Source of the DNA: Sphaerisporangium rhizosphaerae
Lineage (GTDB): Bacteria; Actinomycetota; Actinomycetes; Streptosporangiales; Streptosporangiaceae
Direction: 5' to 3'
Assembly: GCF_042665155.1 (NCBI RefSeq)
Contig: NZ_JBHTCG010000001.1
Span: forward strand, 1-64,000
DNA: 64,000 nucleotides
The notes beneath the pieces are model-generated. The model was not told the DNA's origin, searched no databases, and saw only the letters and a list, made by a program, of their open reading frames with translations. The translations under genes and the position numbers were made by a program. Shown here piece by piece: positions 35,102 to 43,197 of the stretch; position 1 is the stretch's first letter; the number at the start of each line of letters is the position of its first letter.

Positions 35102-35175
35102 TGGTACAGACCAATTGTGCGGGCGGTTCACGGCGATTGGGCCGGGGCTCACCGGAGCACAATTGGTTTAGACCA
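35102..35175. promoter_or_regulatory. Two DasR/GntR-like operator sites upstream of ppdK
   Basis: TGGTACAGACCA (35102-35113) and TGGTTTAGACCA (35164-35175) resemble the core TGGTCTAGACCA of the DasR (GntR family) operator known from streptomycetes, with two and one mismatches. They are part of a larger dyad in which ACCAATTGTGC (35110-35120) and GCACAATTGGT (35157-35167) are perfect inverted copies. The region lies 190-260 bases upstream of the ppdK start and just past the MFS stop. Confidence 0.5.
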
Positions 35176-35230
35176 GCAAAAGCGACGGCACGGTTCCGGC
35201 CAACATATTCCGCAGAACGGAAAATCCGCC

Positions 35231-36565
35231 TTACCGGACGGGCGCGTCCGCCGCCGCGACGGGCGCCCCGCGAAGGCCCGCCGCGTCGTCGCGCTCGGCC
35301 CGGTGGACGGCCGGCCCCATGGCGGAGCCGGCCACCAGGAACAGCCCGCCCAGCAGCAGCCACCCCGCCGTCCCCCACCCGAGGACGACCGTGGTCAGCA
35401 GCAACGGGCCCGCCATCCGGGCCACCGCCGTGCCACTGCCGAAGAACCCCTGGTACTGGCCCTGCCTGTCCGGCGGCGCCAGGTCGAAGGCGATCTCCCA
35501 GGCCCCCGCGGCCAGCATCATCTCCCCGAGCACCTGCAGACCGGCCGCGGCGAGCAGAACGGCGGCGGCCGCCCACGCCGAGGTCCCGGCCTGCGACAGC
35601 GCGAACGCCGCGCACGAGGCGGACATGGCGACGCCCGCGAGCCGCACCAGCCGGGACGCGCTGCGCAGGCCCGTGACGCGCCGGGCGACCCGCACCTGGA
35701 ACAGCATCACGGTCAGCGTGTTGAGGACGAGCAGCGCGGCGACCGTCCAGCCCGGCGCCTGCGTCCGCCCCGCGATCCACAATGGGACGATCAGGCTGAG
35801 CAGCGGCATGTAGAGCATCATCACCATGTTGAGCAGCGCCACCACCACGTACCGCCGGTCGCGCACCACCTCCGGCACCCATCGCTCCCGGCGCCCGCTG
35901 CGCCGGCCGGCACCGGCGCTCCCGGCCACCGGAACGGCCCGGGCCGCCGAGGGCGGCACGGCGGGCAGCCGGAGCAGCACCAGCGCCGAGAGCACGAAGC
36001 TCGCCGCGTCCATGGCCAGGATCGCCAGGTACGCCTCGCGGGTGTCGAAGTGCAGCGCCACTCCGCCGACGGCCGCGCCGACGGCCAGCCCGGCGTTGAC
36101 CGCCGCCTGGAGGCGGGCGCGCACCCGCGTGCGCATGGTCCTTTCCACCAGCCCGGCGAGCAGCGCCTGCCGCCCGGCGGCCAGCCCGCTCTGACAGCAC
36201 GCGTAGAGGCACGCCGCCAGCAGGAAGGCCGCGTACGAGGTGACGAACAGGTACGCCGCCACGGCCGTGCCGGTGGCCAGGGCGAGCAGCGCGGCCGTGC
36301 CCCGGGGACCCCTGCGGTCGGCGAGGTGCCCGAGCGGGGCGCCGGCGAGGGCCCCGGCCGCCCAGCCGAGCGTCAGGCCGAGCCCGACCTGCGCCGGGGA
36401 CAGGCCCACGACGCGGGTGAAGTACAGGGCCGAGCAGACCAGGTAGGCGCCGTCGCCGACGGCGTTGGCCAGATGGGCGAGGCGAGGACCCGCGACGGGC
36501 CGGAAGGGCTGATCACGACACCACGCTAGATGCGATGCGGACCACTCTGAAGAGCCTCTCTCCAC
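35231..36565 (-). CDS. Major facilitator superfamily transporter
   Basis: A protein of about 444 residues with roughly 12 hydrophobic membrane segments. The loop after helix 2 reads GHLADRRGPRGTAALLA, the MFS motif A, and the C-terminal half repeats the pattern. It looks like a drug/metabolite efflux-type carrier; the substrate is unknown. The frame is open far upstream without similarity. The GTG at 36565 has only a weak AAGAAAG site, and there is no closer in-frame ATG or GTG before the first helix, so the start is uncertain by some residues. It is divergent from the aminotransferase gene. Confidence 0.82.
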   Translation of the reverse strand: MERGSSEWSASHLAWCRDQPFRPVAGPRLAHLANAVGDGAYLVCSALYFTRVVGLSPAQVGLGLTLGWAAGALAGAPLGHLADRRGPRGTAALLALATGTAVAAYLFVTSYAAFLLAACLYACCQSGLAAGRQALLAGLVERTMRTRVRARLQAAVNAGLAVGAAVGGVALHFDTREAYLAILAMDAASFVLSALVLLRLPAVPPSAARAVPVAGSAGAGRRSGRRERWVPEVVRDRRYVVVALLNMVMMLYMPLLSLIVPLWIAGRTQAPGWTVAALLVLNTLTVMLFQVRVARRVTGLRSASRLVRLAGVAMSASCAAFALSQAGTSAWAAAAVLLAAAGLQVLGEMMLAAGAWEIAFDLAPPDRQGQYQGFFGSGTAVARMAGPLLLTTVVLGWGTAGWLLLGGLFLVAGSAMGPAVHRAERDDAAGLRGAPVAAADAPVR

Positions 36566-36727
36566 TCGCTTTCTTGGGCCACTTCGCCGTTCCCGGCCCC
36601 TCGCCACCCGCCGCACCCTCCGGTCGCGCCGGTGGGGGATGGCGCCCGGAGGCGTCGCCGTCACGCCAGGGGCGAACAGCGCGGGGAGGGGGGCCACCGG
36701 CCCGGCGGAAGCTGCCAGGATGGCCGC

Positions 36728-37516
36728 ATGATGGAGCTGAACGGACGTCCGGTGACCCCTGGCGAGCTCGGCTCGCTCGCGCTGTACAACTACGGGCACT
36801 TCACCACCATGCGGGTGGAGGACCTCCGCGTCCGCGGCCTGTCCCTGCATCTCGACCGGCTCCTCGGCGACTGCCGCGTCGTCCACGGCGTCGAGCTCGA
36901 CCTCGACCGCGTGCGCCACCTGGCCCGCCGCGCGGCCTCCGCGGCCCCCTCGCCGGTGATCATCCGGGTCACCGTCTTCGACCCCGAACTCGACCTCGCG
37001 CACCCGGCGGCCAAGGCCCGGCCGGAGATCCTGGTCAGCACGCGCCCGGCGCCCCCCGACCGGCAGCCGCCCTCGCTCGGCGTGGCCGAGTACGAGCGCG
37101 ACCTGCCGCAGGTCAAGCACTCCGGCATGTTCGGCCCGCTCTTGCAGCGGCGCTTCGCCCAGGCCGGCGGCCACGACGACGTCCTGTTCACCGACGCCCG
37201 AGCCCGGGTGAGCGAGGGGCCCACCTGGAACATCGGGTTCGTCAAGGACGGCGGCGTCGTCTGGCCGGGCGCCGACCGCCTCAACGGCGTCACCATGCGC
37301 CTGCTGGACCAGGCGCTGCGCCGCGCCGGCGTCCCGTCCGCCACCGCCGAGGTCGACACCGGCGACCTGGCCGCAATGGACGCCGCCTTCATCACCGACG
37401 CCGCCGCCGGCCCCCGCCCGGTCCGCTCCATCGAGGGTGCCGAGCTGTCCCTGGACCACCCCCTCCTCACCACCCTGCGCAGGGAGTACGCCGCCCTCCC
37501 CGCCGACCCCCTCTGA
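36728..37516 (+). CDS. Aminotransferase class IV family protein
   Basis: A 262-residue PLP enzyme of the fold-type IV group (branched-chain/D-amino acid aminotransferase and aminodeoxychorismate lyase). The probable PLP Lys is in DLPQVKHSGMFGPLLQRR, FTDARARVSEGPTWNIGFVK matches the strand that normally reads sEgt..Nif, and the C-terminus AAMDAAFITDAAAGPRPVRS contains the phosphate-binding loop. It is shorter than IlvE and closer to PabC-like lyases. The start is one of two successive ATGs at 36728 and 36731. It stands alone and is convergent with the PHP gene. Confidence 0.85.
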   Translation: MMELNGRPVTPGELGSLALYNYGHFTTMRVEDLRVRGLSLHLDRLLGDCRVVHGVELDLDRVRHLARRAASAAPSPVIIRVTVFDPELDLAHPAAKARPEILVSTRPAPPDRQPPSLGVAEYERDLPQVKHSGMFGPLLQRRFAQAGGHDDVLFTDARARVSEGPTWNIGFVKDGGVVWPGADRLNGVTMRLLDQALRRAGVPSATAEVDTGDLAAMDAAFITDAAAGPRPVRSIEGAELSLDHPLLTTLRREYAALPADPL

Positions 37517-37537
37517 CCTGCGCGAAGGGCACGGCTC

Positions 37538-38389
37538 TCAGGAGGGCCGGACGGGAGTGGCGCCGGTGGCGGTGGACACCAGGTCCTCGTAGACCTCGCG
37601 GCCGGTGGTGAAGGCGCCGAGGGCGATGGTCTTGTTCGTGCCGTGGTAGTCGCTCGACCCGGTGACCCGCAGGCCGAGATCGCCGGCCAGGGCGCGCACG
37701 TGCTCGCGGTCGCCGGGGGTGTGGTCGGGATGGTCGGCCTCCACGCCCCACATGCCCGCCTCGGCGAGTCGGGCGATCAGGGCGTCGGGGACGATGTGGC
37801 CGCGCCTGCCCGCCCGCGGATGCGCGAGCACCGACACCCCGCCGGCCTCGCCGACCAGGCGCACGGCGGTGAACACGTCGATGTCGGCCTTCGGCAGCCG
37901 GTAGCGGCGGCCCAGCCATTCGGGCCCGAACGCCTCGTCCACCGACCCGACCAGGCCCCGCCGCACCAGCGCCCGGGCGATGTGCGGACGGCCCACCGTG
38001 CCGCCGGCCGCCTGCCCGGCGACCTCGGCGGTCGTGACGTCGATTCCGTCGGCGTTCAGCAGCGCGACGATCTTCTCGCTGCGCAGGTCGCGTGACAGGC
38101 GCACCCGGGCCAGCTCCTCGGCCAGCGGCTGGTGCGCCGGGTCGAACAGGTAGGCCAGCAGGTGCAGCCCGACCGACGGCTCGGCGCCGTACCAGCGCCC
38201 GGACAGCTCCGCCCCCGGCACGAGGGTCAGGCCCGGCGGGACGGCCGCCGCGGCCGCCTCCCAGCCGGCCGTGGTGTCGTGGTCGGTGAGCGCGACCACG
38301 TCGAGCCCGGCGGCGGCCCGCCCCATGAGCGCGCCGGGGGCGTCGGTGCCGTCGCTGGCCGTGGAGTGCGTGTGCAGGTCGATCCGCAT
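37538..38389 (-). CDS. PHP-domain metal-dependent phosphoesterase
   Basis: A 283-residue protein of the PHP family, like the 3',5'-nucleoside bisphosphate phosphatases (RnmV/TrpH type). The metal ligands appear as DLHTHSTASDG (His7, His9, Asp14), ALTDHDTTAG, PGAELSG, VLAHPRAG and GSSDYHG, in the normal order and spacing. It would remove phosphate from nucleotides or short RNA ends in the cytoplasm. The ATG at 38389 starts the first strand directly. Only 22 bases separate its stop from that of the convergent aminotransferase gene. Confidence 0.88.
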   Translation of the reverse strand: MRIDLHTHSTASDGTDAPGALMGRAAAGLDVVALTDHDTTAGWEAAAAAVPPGLTLVPGAELSGRWYGAEPSVGLHLLAYLFDPAHQPLAEELARVRLSRDLRSEKIVALLNADGIDVTTAEVAGQAAGGTVGRPHIARALVRRGLVGSVDEAFGPEWLGRRYRLPKADIDVFTAVRLVGEAGGVSVLAHPRAGRRGHIVPDALIARLAEAGMWGVEADHPDHTPGDREHVRALAGDLGLRVTGSSDYHGTNKTIALGAFTTGREVYEDLVSTATGATPVRPS

Positions 38390-38419
38390 GGCACGAGCCT
38401 GCCAGCATCCCCGCCGCCG

Positions 38420-38535
38420 CGGTGACCCCCACCATGCCGTGGCGAGGCGTATGCCCATGCGGATCGCTCCGCACCCCGACGGCCTCCCGGCACCACGCGG
38501 CCTCGGTGACCCCCGCCGTGCCGTGTCGGGGCGTA
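38420..38535. repeat. Imperfect 32-bp direct repeat between the PHP gene and the next plus-strand gene
   Basis: Copies at 38420-38451 and 38504-38535 agree at 28 of 32 bases (both begin CGGTGACCCCC and end GGCGTA). They cover the space upstream of both divergent genes, 84 bases apart. Confidence 0.65.
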
Positions 38536-38555
38536 CGGGAGGTTGTATACAGGGC

Positions 38556-39602
38556 ATGTCAGTACTTCACACGCGTCGCCGGTGGCGTGGCGTTCTCGCT
38601 CTGCTGTCGGTTCCGCCGCTGTTCCTCGTCGTCAGCGGGGCGTGGTTCTCGCTGCTCGGGTCGGGCGAGCCGGCGGCGCGCCCGCCGCGCCCCGCCGGGC
38701 AGGACGCCCTGTGGCTCGGCCACGCCTGGGTGGACGGGCGCAACGGGGAGCCGGAGCTGGCGGCGCTCGCCGCCCACCTTCGCGGCGGAGGCATCGGCGA
38801 GGTCTACCTGCACACCGGGCCGCTCGCCTACGACGGCACCCTCGCGCCCTCGCTGTACCCGCGCGCCGCGTGGGCGGTCGGCGCGTTGCACCGGGCCGTG
38901 CCGGGCCTGCGCGTGCACGCCTGGCTCGGCCAGCGCGTGGAGCCCGGGGAGCTCGACCTCGGCTCGCCGTCCGTGCGCGCCAACGTGGTCGAGGCGGCCG
39001 GGCAGGTGCTGGCCGCGGGCTTCGACGGCGTCCACTACAACTTCGAGCCCGTCCCGGACGGCGACCCGGGGCTGCTGGAGCTTCTCGACCGCACCCGCGC
39101 GGCCATCGCGCCCGCCCATGGCGTGCTGTCGATGTCGGTGCACCACATCGAACCGGCCCGCGGCGTCGCGCTCGTCGGCAACGCGCTGCTCGGCAGCACC
39201 AAGTGGTGGACGCCCGGTTATCTCACCCAGGTGGCCCGCCGCGTCGACCAGGTCGCGGTGATGAGCTACGACACCGCGCAGCCGACCGAGGACGCCTACG
39301 CCGGTTATGTCCGGCGGCAGACCGAGCTGGCCCTGGCGGCGGTTCCGCCCGCCACCCGGCTGCTGATGGGGTTGCCCGCCTACCACGACGACAACCTGAC
39401 CCACCACGCCTCGGCCGAGACCGTGGCCGCGGCCGTGCGGGGCGTGCGCCTCGGGCTCGGCGCGAACACCAGGTCCGGCTTCGGAGTCGCCCTGTACGTC
39501 GACTTCGCCGCCACTCCCGCCGACTGGACCTCCTACCACCGCGCCTGGGAGGCACCGTCGGCGAGTATCCCCCCGACCAGCGGGCGGGCGGCAGGACCTT
39601 AG
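38556..39602 (+). CDS. Membrane-anchored or secreted TIM-barrel protein, GH18-like
   Basis: A 348-residue exported protein. An uncleaved-looking N-terminal hydrophobic segment (LALLSVPPLFLVVSGAWFSL, about residues 13-32) precedes a barrel-like domain. Its strands include LWLGHAWVD, GIGEVYLHTGPLAYDG, GLRVHAWLGQRVE, AAGFDGVHYNFEPV, GVLSMSVHHIE and QVAVMSYDT. The Glu of GVHYNFEPV sits where GH18 enzymes have the catalytic Glu of DGxDxDxE, but the Asp residues are replaced, so activity is doubtful. GGGAGG lies upstream of the ATG. I do not know a named family for it. Confidence 0.7.
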   Translation: MSVLHTRRRWRGVLALLSVPPLFLVVSGAWFSLLGSGEPAARPPRPAGQDALWLGHAWVDGRNGEPELAALAAHLRGGGIGEVYLHTGPLAYDGTLAPSLYPRAAWAVGALHRAVPGLRVHAWLGQRVEPGELDLGSPSVRANVVEAAGQVLAAGFDGVHYNFEPVPDGDPGLLELLDRTRAAIAPAHGVLSMSVHHIEPARGVALVGNALLGSTKWWTPGYLTQVARRVDQVAVMSYDTAQPTEDAYAGYVRRQTELALAAVPPATRLLMGLPAYHDDNLTHHASAETVAAAVRGVRLGLGANTRSGFGVALYVDFAATPADWTSYHRAWEAPSASIPPTSGRAAGP

Positions 39603-39665
39603 AAGGCCGGACCCGGCAGGGGCGAGAAGGGAGAGCCCGGAGCGAGGGTCCCCTCGATCAACGGG

Positions 39666-39755
39666 CGTGGCGCCTTCAGGGACCGTGGCGCCTTCAGGGA
39701 CCGTGGCGCCTTCAGGGACCGTGGCGCCTTCAGGGACCGTGGCGCCTTCAGGGAC
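39666..39755. repeat. Five perfect 18-bp tandem repeats between convergent genes
   Basis: The unit CGTGGCGCCTTCAGGGAC occurs five times without a mismatch, followed by a partial sixth copy. It lies 63 bases after the stop of the GH18-like gene and 11 bases before the stop of the convergent minus-strand gene. Confidence 0.95.
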
Positions 39756-39766
39756 CGTGGGGCCGT

Positions 39767-40648
39767 TCAGCGGGCAGGGGTGGGGACCCTGCCGATGCCG
39801 AGGGTGTTGGTGGCGGGGAGCAGGCCGGACTCCAGGGCGGCGACCAGGAGGGGCGTGGTGAGCTCGGCGAGGCGCTCGGCCTTCTCCAGGCCGAGCGCGC
39901 GCCAGGGGGCGATCGCGAGGTCGTCGGTGACGCGCTCGACGGTGTCGCGCAGCCGGTGCCCCTGCTCGGTCGCCGTGCCGTCCGGGTTCACCAGGCCGCG
40001 GGCGGCCAGACGGTCACGGGCGGCGTCCCACTCCTGAGCGGTCCACCCGCGGCTGCCGAACGTCTCGCGCGGCGCGCCGCCGATCGCGGCGAGCGACACC
40101 AGCGCCTCGCACGGGTCGAGCTCCGCGGTCAGCAGCGCGGCGACGTGCCCGTCCCCCCGGTGCTCGCGCAGGACGCCGATGGCCTGCCACAGGAGGAGGT
40201 GGGGCTCCTCGGGCCACGGCAGCGCGGCGTTGGCCGCGGCGAGCGGCCGGCCCGCGGTACCGGCCGCCTCCGCCGCCTCCCTGGCGAGCCGCGCGGCCTC
40301 GGCGAGGCCCTGGCCGCCGACCTCGCCGCCCAGCATCGCCCGGTACATCCCGTCCACGGCGCGCAGCCGCGCCTCCAGCACCTTCGCGGCCGGGGCCACG
40401 GTCCAGGCGGCGGGGACGTGCTCGGCGACCATGCGCGGGCTGAAGCTGTAGAAGGCCGCGGCGACCAGCTCGGCGGAGGCCTCCCCCAGCGGGGCGGCGC
40501 GCCAGGCGAAGTACGCGGGCCAGCGGGTGTCCACCTGGTAGCCCAGGGCCGCCGCCTCGGCCGACACCTCCGGCGCGTACCAGAACGGCGCGTGCACCGG
40601 CTCCAGCTGGTGCCACATCCGCCGCGCGAAACCGGGGTCCTGCGTCAT
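39767..40648 (-). CDS. SCO6745-family hypothetical protein
   Basis: A 293-residue soluble helical protein like the actinobacterial SCO6745 family (recognised from memory by MWHQLEPVHAPFWYAPE at the start and YFAWRAAPLG, FYSFSPRMV). The second half resembles a winged-helix domain (WTAQEWDAARDRLAARGLV followed by LRDTVERVTDDLA), suggesting nucleic-acid or partner binding. No biochemical function is known to me. It has its own strong promoter with a perfect palindrome between the -35 and -10, so expression is probably switched by a dedicated repressor. Its 3' end abuts an 18-bp repeat array. Confidence 0.75.
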   Translation of the reverse strand: MTQDPGFARRMWHQLEPVHAPFWYAPEVSAEAAALGYQVDTRWPAYFAWRAAPLGEASAELVAAAFYSFSPRMVAEHVPAAWTVAPAAKVLEARLRAVDGMYRAMLGGEVGGQGLAEAARLAREAAEAAGTAGRPLAAANAALPWPEEPHLLLWQAIGVLREHRGDGHVAALLTAELDPCEALVSLAAIGGAPRETFGSRGWTAQEWDAARDRLAARGLVNPDGTATEQGHRLRDTVERVTDDLAIAPWRALGLEKAERLAELTTPLLVAALESGLLPATNTLGIGRVPTPAR

Positions 40649-40741
40649 CGTCGTCCACTCCTGTGCAAAGAGATCGAAAACCGCGAAGCCCCGCGAGAAG
40701 CCGGGGACATCCGGATCGTCACGTCAGCGCCATCACGTACG

Positions 40742-40768
40742 TTAGATAGCGCAGCTATCTAATGTCAA
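40742..40768 (-). promoter_or_regulatory. Promoter with embedded perfect palindromic operator
   Basis: TTAGATAGC (40742-40750) and GCTATCTAA (40754-40762) form a perfect 9-bp inverted repeat around GCA. On the minus strand a consensus -35 TTGACA (40763-40768) directly abuts it, and TAACGT about 18 bases on can serve as -10. A repressor of the PadR, MarR or TetR kind bound here would block RNA polymerase. The start of the regulated gene is about 95 bases downstream. Confidence 0.65.
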
Positions 40769-41013
40769 TCCCTATCCTCTCACGCGGCCGCGCCCGTTCT
40801 GTGACGGGGAACGGAGATGACGGCGCAAACGGGGAGTACGCCGTCCGTCAGGCCGGAGGCATGCCCGCTCCATGGCCGCCGCCGATCGGTATCGTGGGAC
40901 GCCGTGGCGGCTCAAGATCGCCTTTGCGCTGCCGGACGGCCCCGCCGGAACGGCGCGCATCATCGGCCTCGGGGGACGGACGGCCTGCCGGGCGTGACAA
41001 GGAAGGCGTTCGC

Positions 41014-42675
41014 GTGCTGCTGGCGGCTCGATACCGGCTTGACGAGCCTCTCGGGCGCGGAGGCATGGGCGAGGTGTGGCGGGCCACCGACGAGGTCCTT
41101 AACCGCCCCGTCGCGGTCAAGCTGCTGCTCGCGGAGGCCGTCGGCTCCTCTGCCGCCACGCGGTTCCGCCAGGAGGCACAGGCCACCGCACGGCTGAACC
41201 ACGCCAACGTCGTCTCCGTCTACGACTTCGGCCAGGCCGGCGACCGGCTCTTCCTCGTCATGGAGCTGATCGAGGGACACAGTCTCGCCGGCCACCTCGC
41301 CGCCGCCGGACGGCTCGCCGTCGACGAGGTGGTCCGCATCGGGGCTCAGGCCGCCACCGGCCTGGCCGCCGCCCACCGGCTGGGCGTCGTCCACCGTGAC
41401 ATCAAGCCCGCCAACCTGCTGCTCACCGCGGACGGAGCGGTGAAGGTCGTCGACTTCGGCATCGCCCGGCTGGCCGACCAGGCCGCGGCGGCGCTCACCG
41501 GCACCGGGCTGATCATCGGCACGAGCGCCTACCTCGCCCCCGAACGCGCCCTCGGCCGCGACGCCGGACCGGCGTCCGACCTGTACGCGCTCGGGTGCGT
41601 GCTGTACGAGTTGCTGACCGGGCGCCCGCCCTTCCGCGCGGACGGCCCGACCGCGCTGCTGTACCAGCACGTCCAGGTGCCGCCCACGCCGCCGGGCGAA
41701 GTGCGCCGGGACGTGCCGTCCGCCTTGGACGACCTGCTGATGCGCCTGCTGGCCAAGGAGCCCGACGACCGCCCGACCGCCGACCAGGTCGCCCACCGGC
41801 TCACCGATCCGGGGCCCTCCTACACGGCCGCCCCGCCGCACCGCTCCTTCGTCGGGGCTCCGATCCCCCGTTCCTTCGCGGACGCCCCCCGGCGGCGGCA
41901 CGACGTCGCGCCGGCCCTGCCGATGGCGCCGTCCGCCGCGGAGCCCTCGGGGACGCGCTTCCTGGCCTCCCTGCCGCCGGATCACGGGGGCCGCCGGACG
42001 TCGCCGATCGCCGAGGCCGGCGCCCGCCGGTCGCCGGCGGTCAAGGCGTGGCTGTCGCTCCGCCGAGGTGAACCGGCGCCCGTCGCCGCCGCCGGAGTCG
42101 CCGCGGTCATGGTCGTCGCGGCGCTCGCCTTCGCGCTCCTGCGCTCGGGCCCGGACACGGTGGCCCCGTCGGCCGCCGCCGCGTCTCCCTACGCGGACGC
42201 CCCGTCCGTTTCCGGCTCCGCGCCCTCGTCGCCATCGGAGTCGCCCTCCGCGTCGGCGTCGCCTTCCGTGTCGCTTCCCGCGTCGCCACCGCCCTCACCG
42301 CCCTCGGTGGTGGCCGTCGGCCCGCGGCGGCTGTCGGACGATCCGCGTGTGCTGCTGGCCCAGCTCGCCCAAGGGCTGAGCTGGGCGGTCGACCAGGGAC
42401 GGCTCGACCCTCGCGTCGCGGAGAAGGCCCGGCACGACATCGCGGAGGCCCTCGCCAGGCTCGGCCGGGACGGTGGGCGGCACGACCACAGGGACCGGGA
42501 CGATCGCGAGGCGGCCGACCGGATCCGCGGAATCCTCGGCGACCTGGCCGGCGCCGAGCGGAACGGGAAGTTCATCGCCGGACCCGCGCTGACCCGGCTG
42601 CTCACTCACCTGTCACAACTCGCCGGCGCCGATCACCGCCGGCCCGGCGACCACGACGACCACGACGACCACTAG
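41014..42675 (+). CDS. Membrane-anchored Ser/Thr protein kinase (PknB-like)
   Basis: A 553-residue eukaryotic-like kinase. The catalytic domain (about residues 7-265) has the glycine loop LGRGGMGEVW, Lys36 in VAVKLL, the HRDIKPANLLL loop with Asp129, and VVDFGIARL. A Pro/Ala-rich juxtamembrane part leads to one membrane helix (AAAGVAAVMVVAALAFALL, about 350-370). The outside part is a Pro/Ser linker, a helical stretch rich in charged residues, and a tail ending GDHDDHDDH. The GTG at 41014 has AAGGAAGG at 40999-41006; the open frame upstream lacks a start signal. It lacks PASTA repeats, so the signal sensed is unclear. Confidence 0.9.
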   Translation: MLLAARYRLDEPLGRGGMGEVWRATDEVLNRPVAVKLLLAEAVGSSAATRFRQEAQATARLNHANVVSVYDFGQAGDRLFLVMELIEGHSLAGHLAAAGRLAVDEVVRIGAQAATGLAAAHRLGVVHRDIKPANLLLTADGAVKVVDFGIARLADQAAAALTGTGLIIGTSAYLAPERALGRDAGPASDLYALGCVLYELLTGRPPFRADGPTALLYQHVQVPPTPPGEVRRDVPSALDDLLMRLLAKEPDDRPTADQVAHRLTDPGPSYTAAPPHRSFVGAPIPRSFADAPRRRHDVAPALPMAPSAAEPSGTRFLASLPPDHGGRRTSPIAEAGARRSPAVKAWLSLRRGEPAPVAAAGVAAVMVVAALAFALLRSGPDTVAPSAAAASPYADAPSVSGSAPSSPSESPSASASPSVSLPASPPPSPPSVVAVGPRRLSDDPRVLLAQLAQGLSWAVDQGRLDPRVAEKARHDIAEALARLGRDGGRHDHRDRDDREAADRIRGILGDLAGAERNGKFIAGPALTRLLTHLSQLAGADHRRPGDHDDHDDH

Positions 42676-42799
42676 GAACCGGCCGCCGAAGAGGCGGCCA
42701 CGCCGGTCGCCGGCGTCGTCCACCCGAGCCGCCGCTCGGCCGACACGCCGAGACCCGCGGGCGAGAGGCCGTGACCTGCCGCGACGGCGAGCAGCCGTC

Positions 42800-43192
42800 T
42801 CACACCGTCGCCCGGCGAGGGGTCACCAGACCGGTCTCGTAGGCGAAGGCGACCGCCTGCGCGCGGCTGGAGAGGCCGAGTTTGGTCATCGTGCGGTTGA
42901 GGTGGGTCTTCACGGTCGCCTCGCTGACGCACAGGCGGCCGGCGATCTCGGTATTGGACAGCGCGTGCCCGACCAGCTCGAGGACCTCCGCCTCGCGGGC
43001 GGTGAGGGCGGCCAGGTCGCGGGAGGGGGGCGCGGTGACGTCCGCGCGGCGCGTGTAGGTCTCGATCAGGCGCCGGGTGACGCTGGGCGCGAAGAGCATC
43101 TCTCCGGCCGCGACGGTGTGGATCGCGGTGAGCAGGCGCTCGGGCGGGGTGTCCTTGAGCAGGAAGCCCGACGCGCCGGCCCGCAGGGCTTG
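42800..43192 (-). pseudogene. Remnant of a NarL/LuxR-type response regulator (C-terminal two thirds)
   Basis: Reading from about 43192, QALRAGASGFLLKDTPPERL is the end of a receiver domain (its Lys-containing last strand and helix). It is followed by an intact LuxR-type helix-turn-helix (LTAREAEVLELVGHALSNTE and CVSEATVKTHLNRTMTKL) to a stop at 42800. The first 75-80 residues with the phospho-acceptor Asp are absent. The frame runs directly out of the sensor-kinase remnant but in a different phase, so no joined protein is made. Confidence 0.75.
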
Positions 43193-43197
43193 ACGCC

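Noticed and set aside
36566..37459. MFS protein extended far upstream on the minus strand
   Set aside because: That part is the antisense of the class IV aminotransferase gene and has no hydrophobic segments.
39666..39755. CRISPR array
   Set aside because: The 18-bp units are directly adjacent with no unique spacers and no cas genes are nearby.
40762..41013. Longer N-terminus for the Ser/Thr kinase starting at 40762
   Set aside because: The extra 84 codons overlap the palindromic promoter region and have no kinase similarity. The GTG at 41014 has a strong ribosome-binding site.
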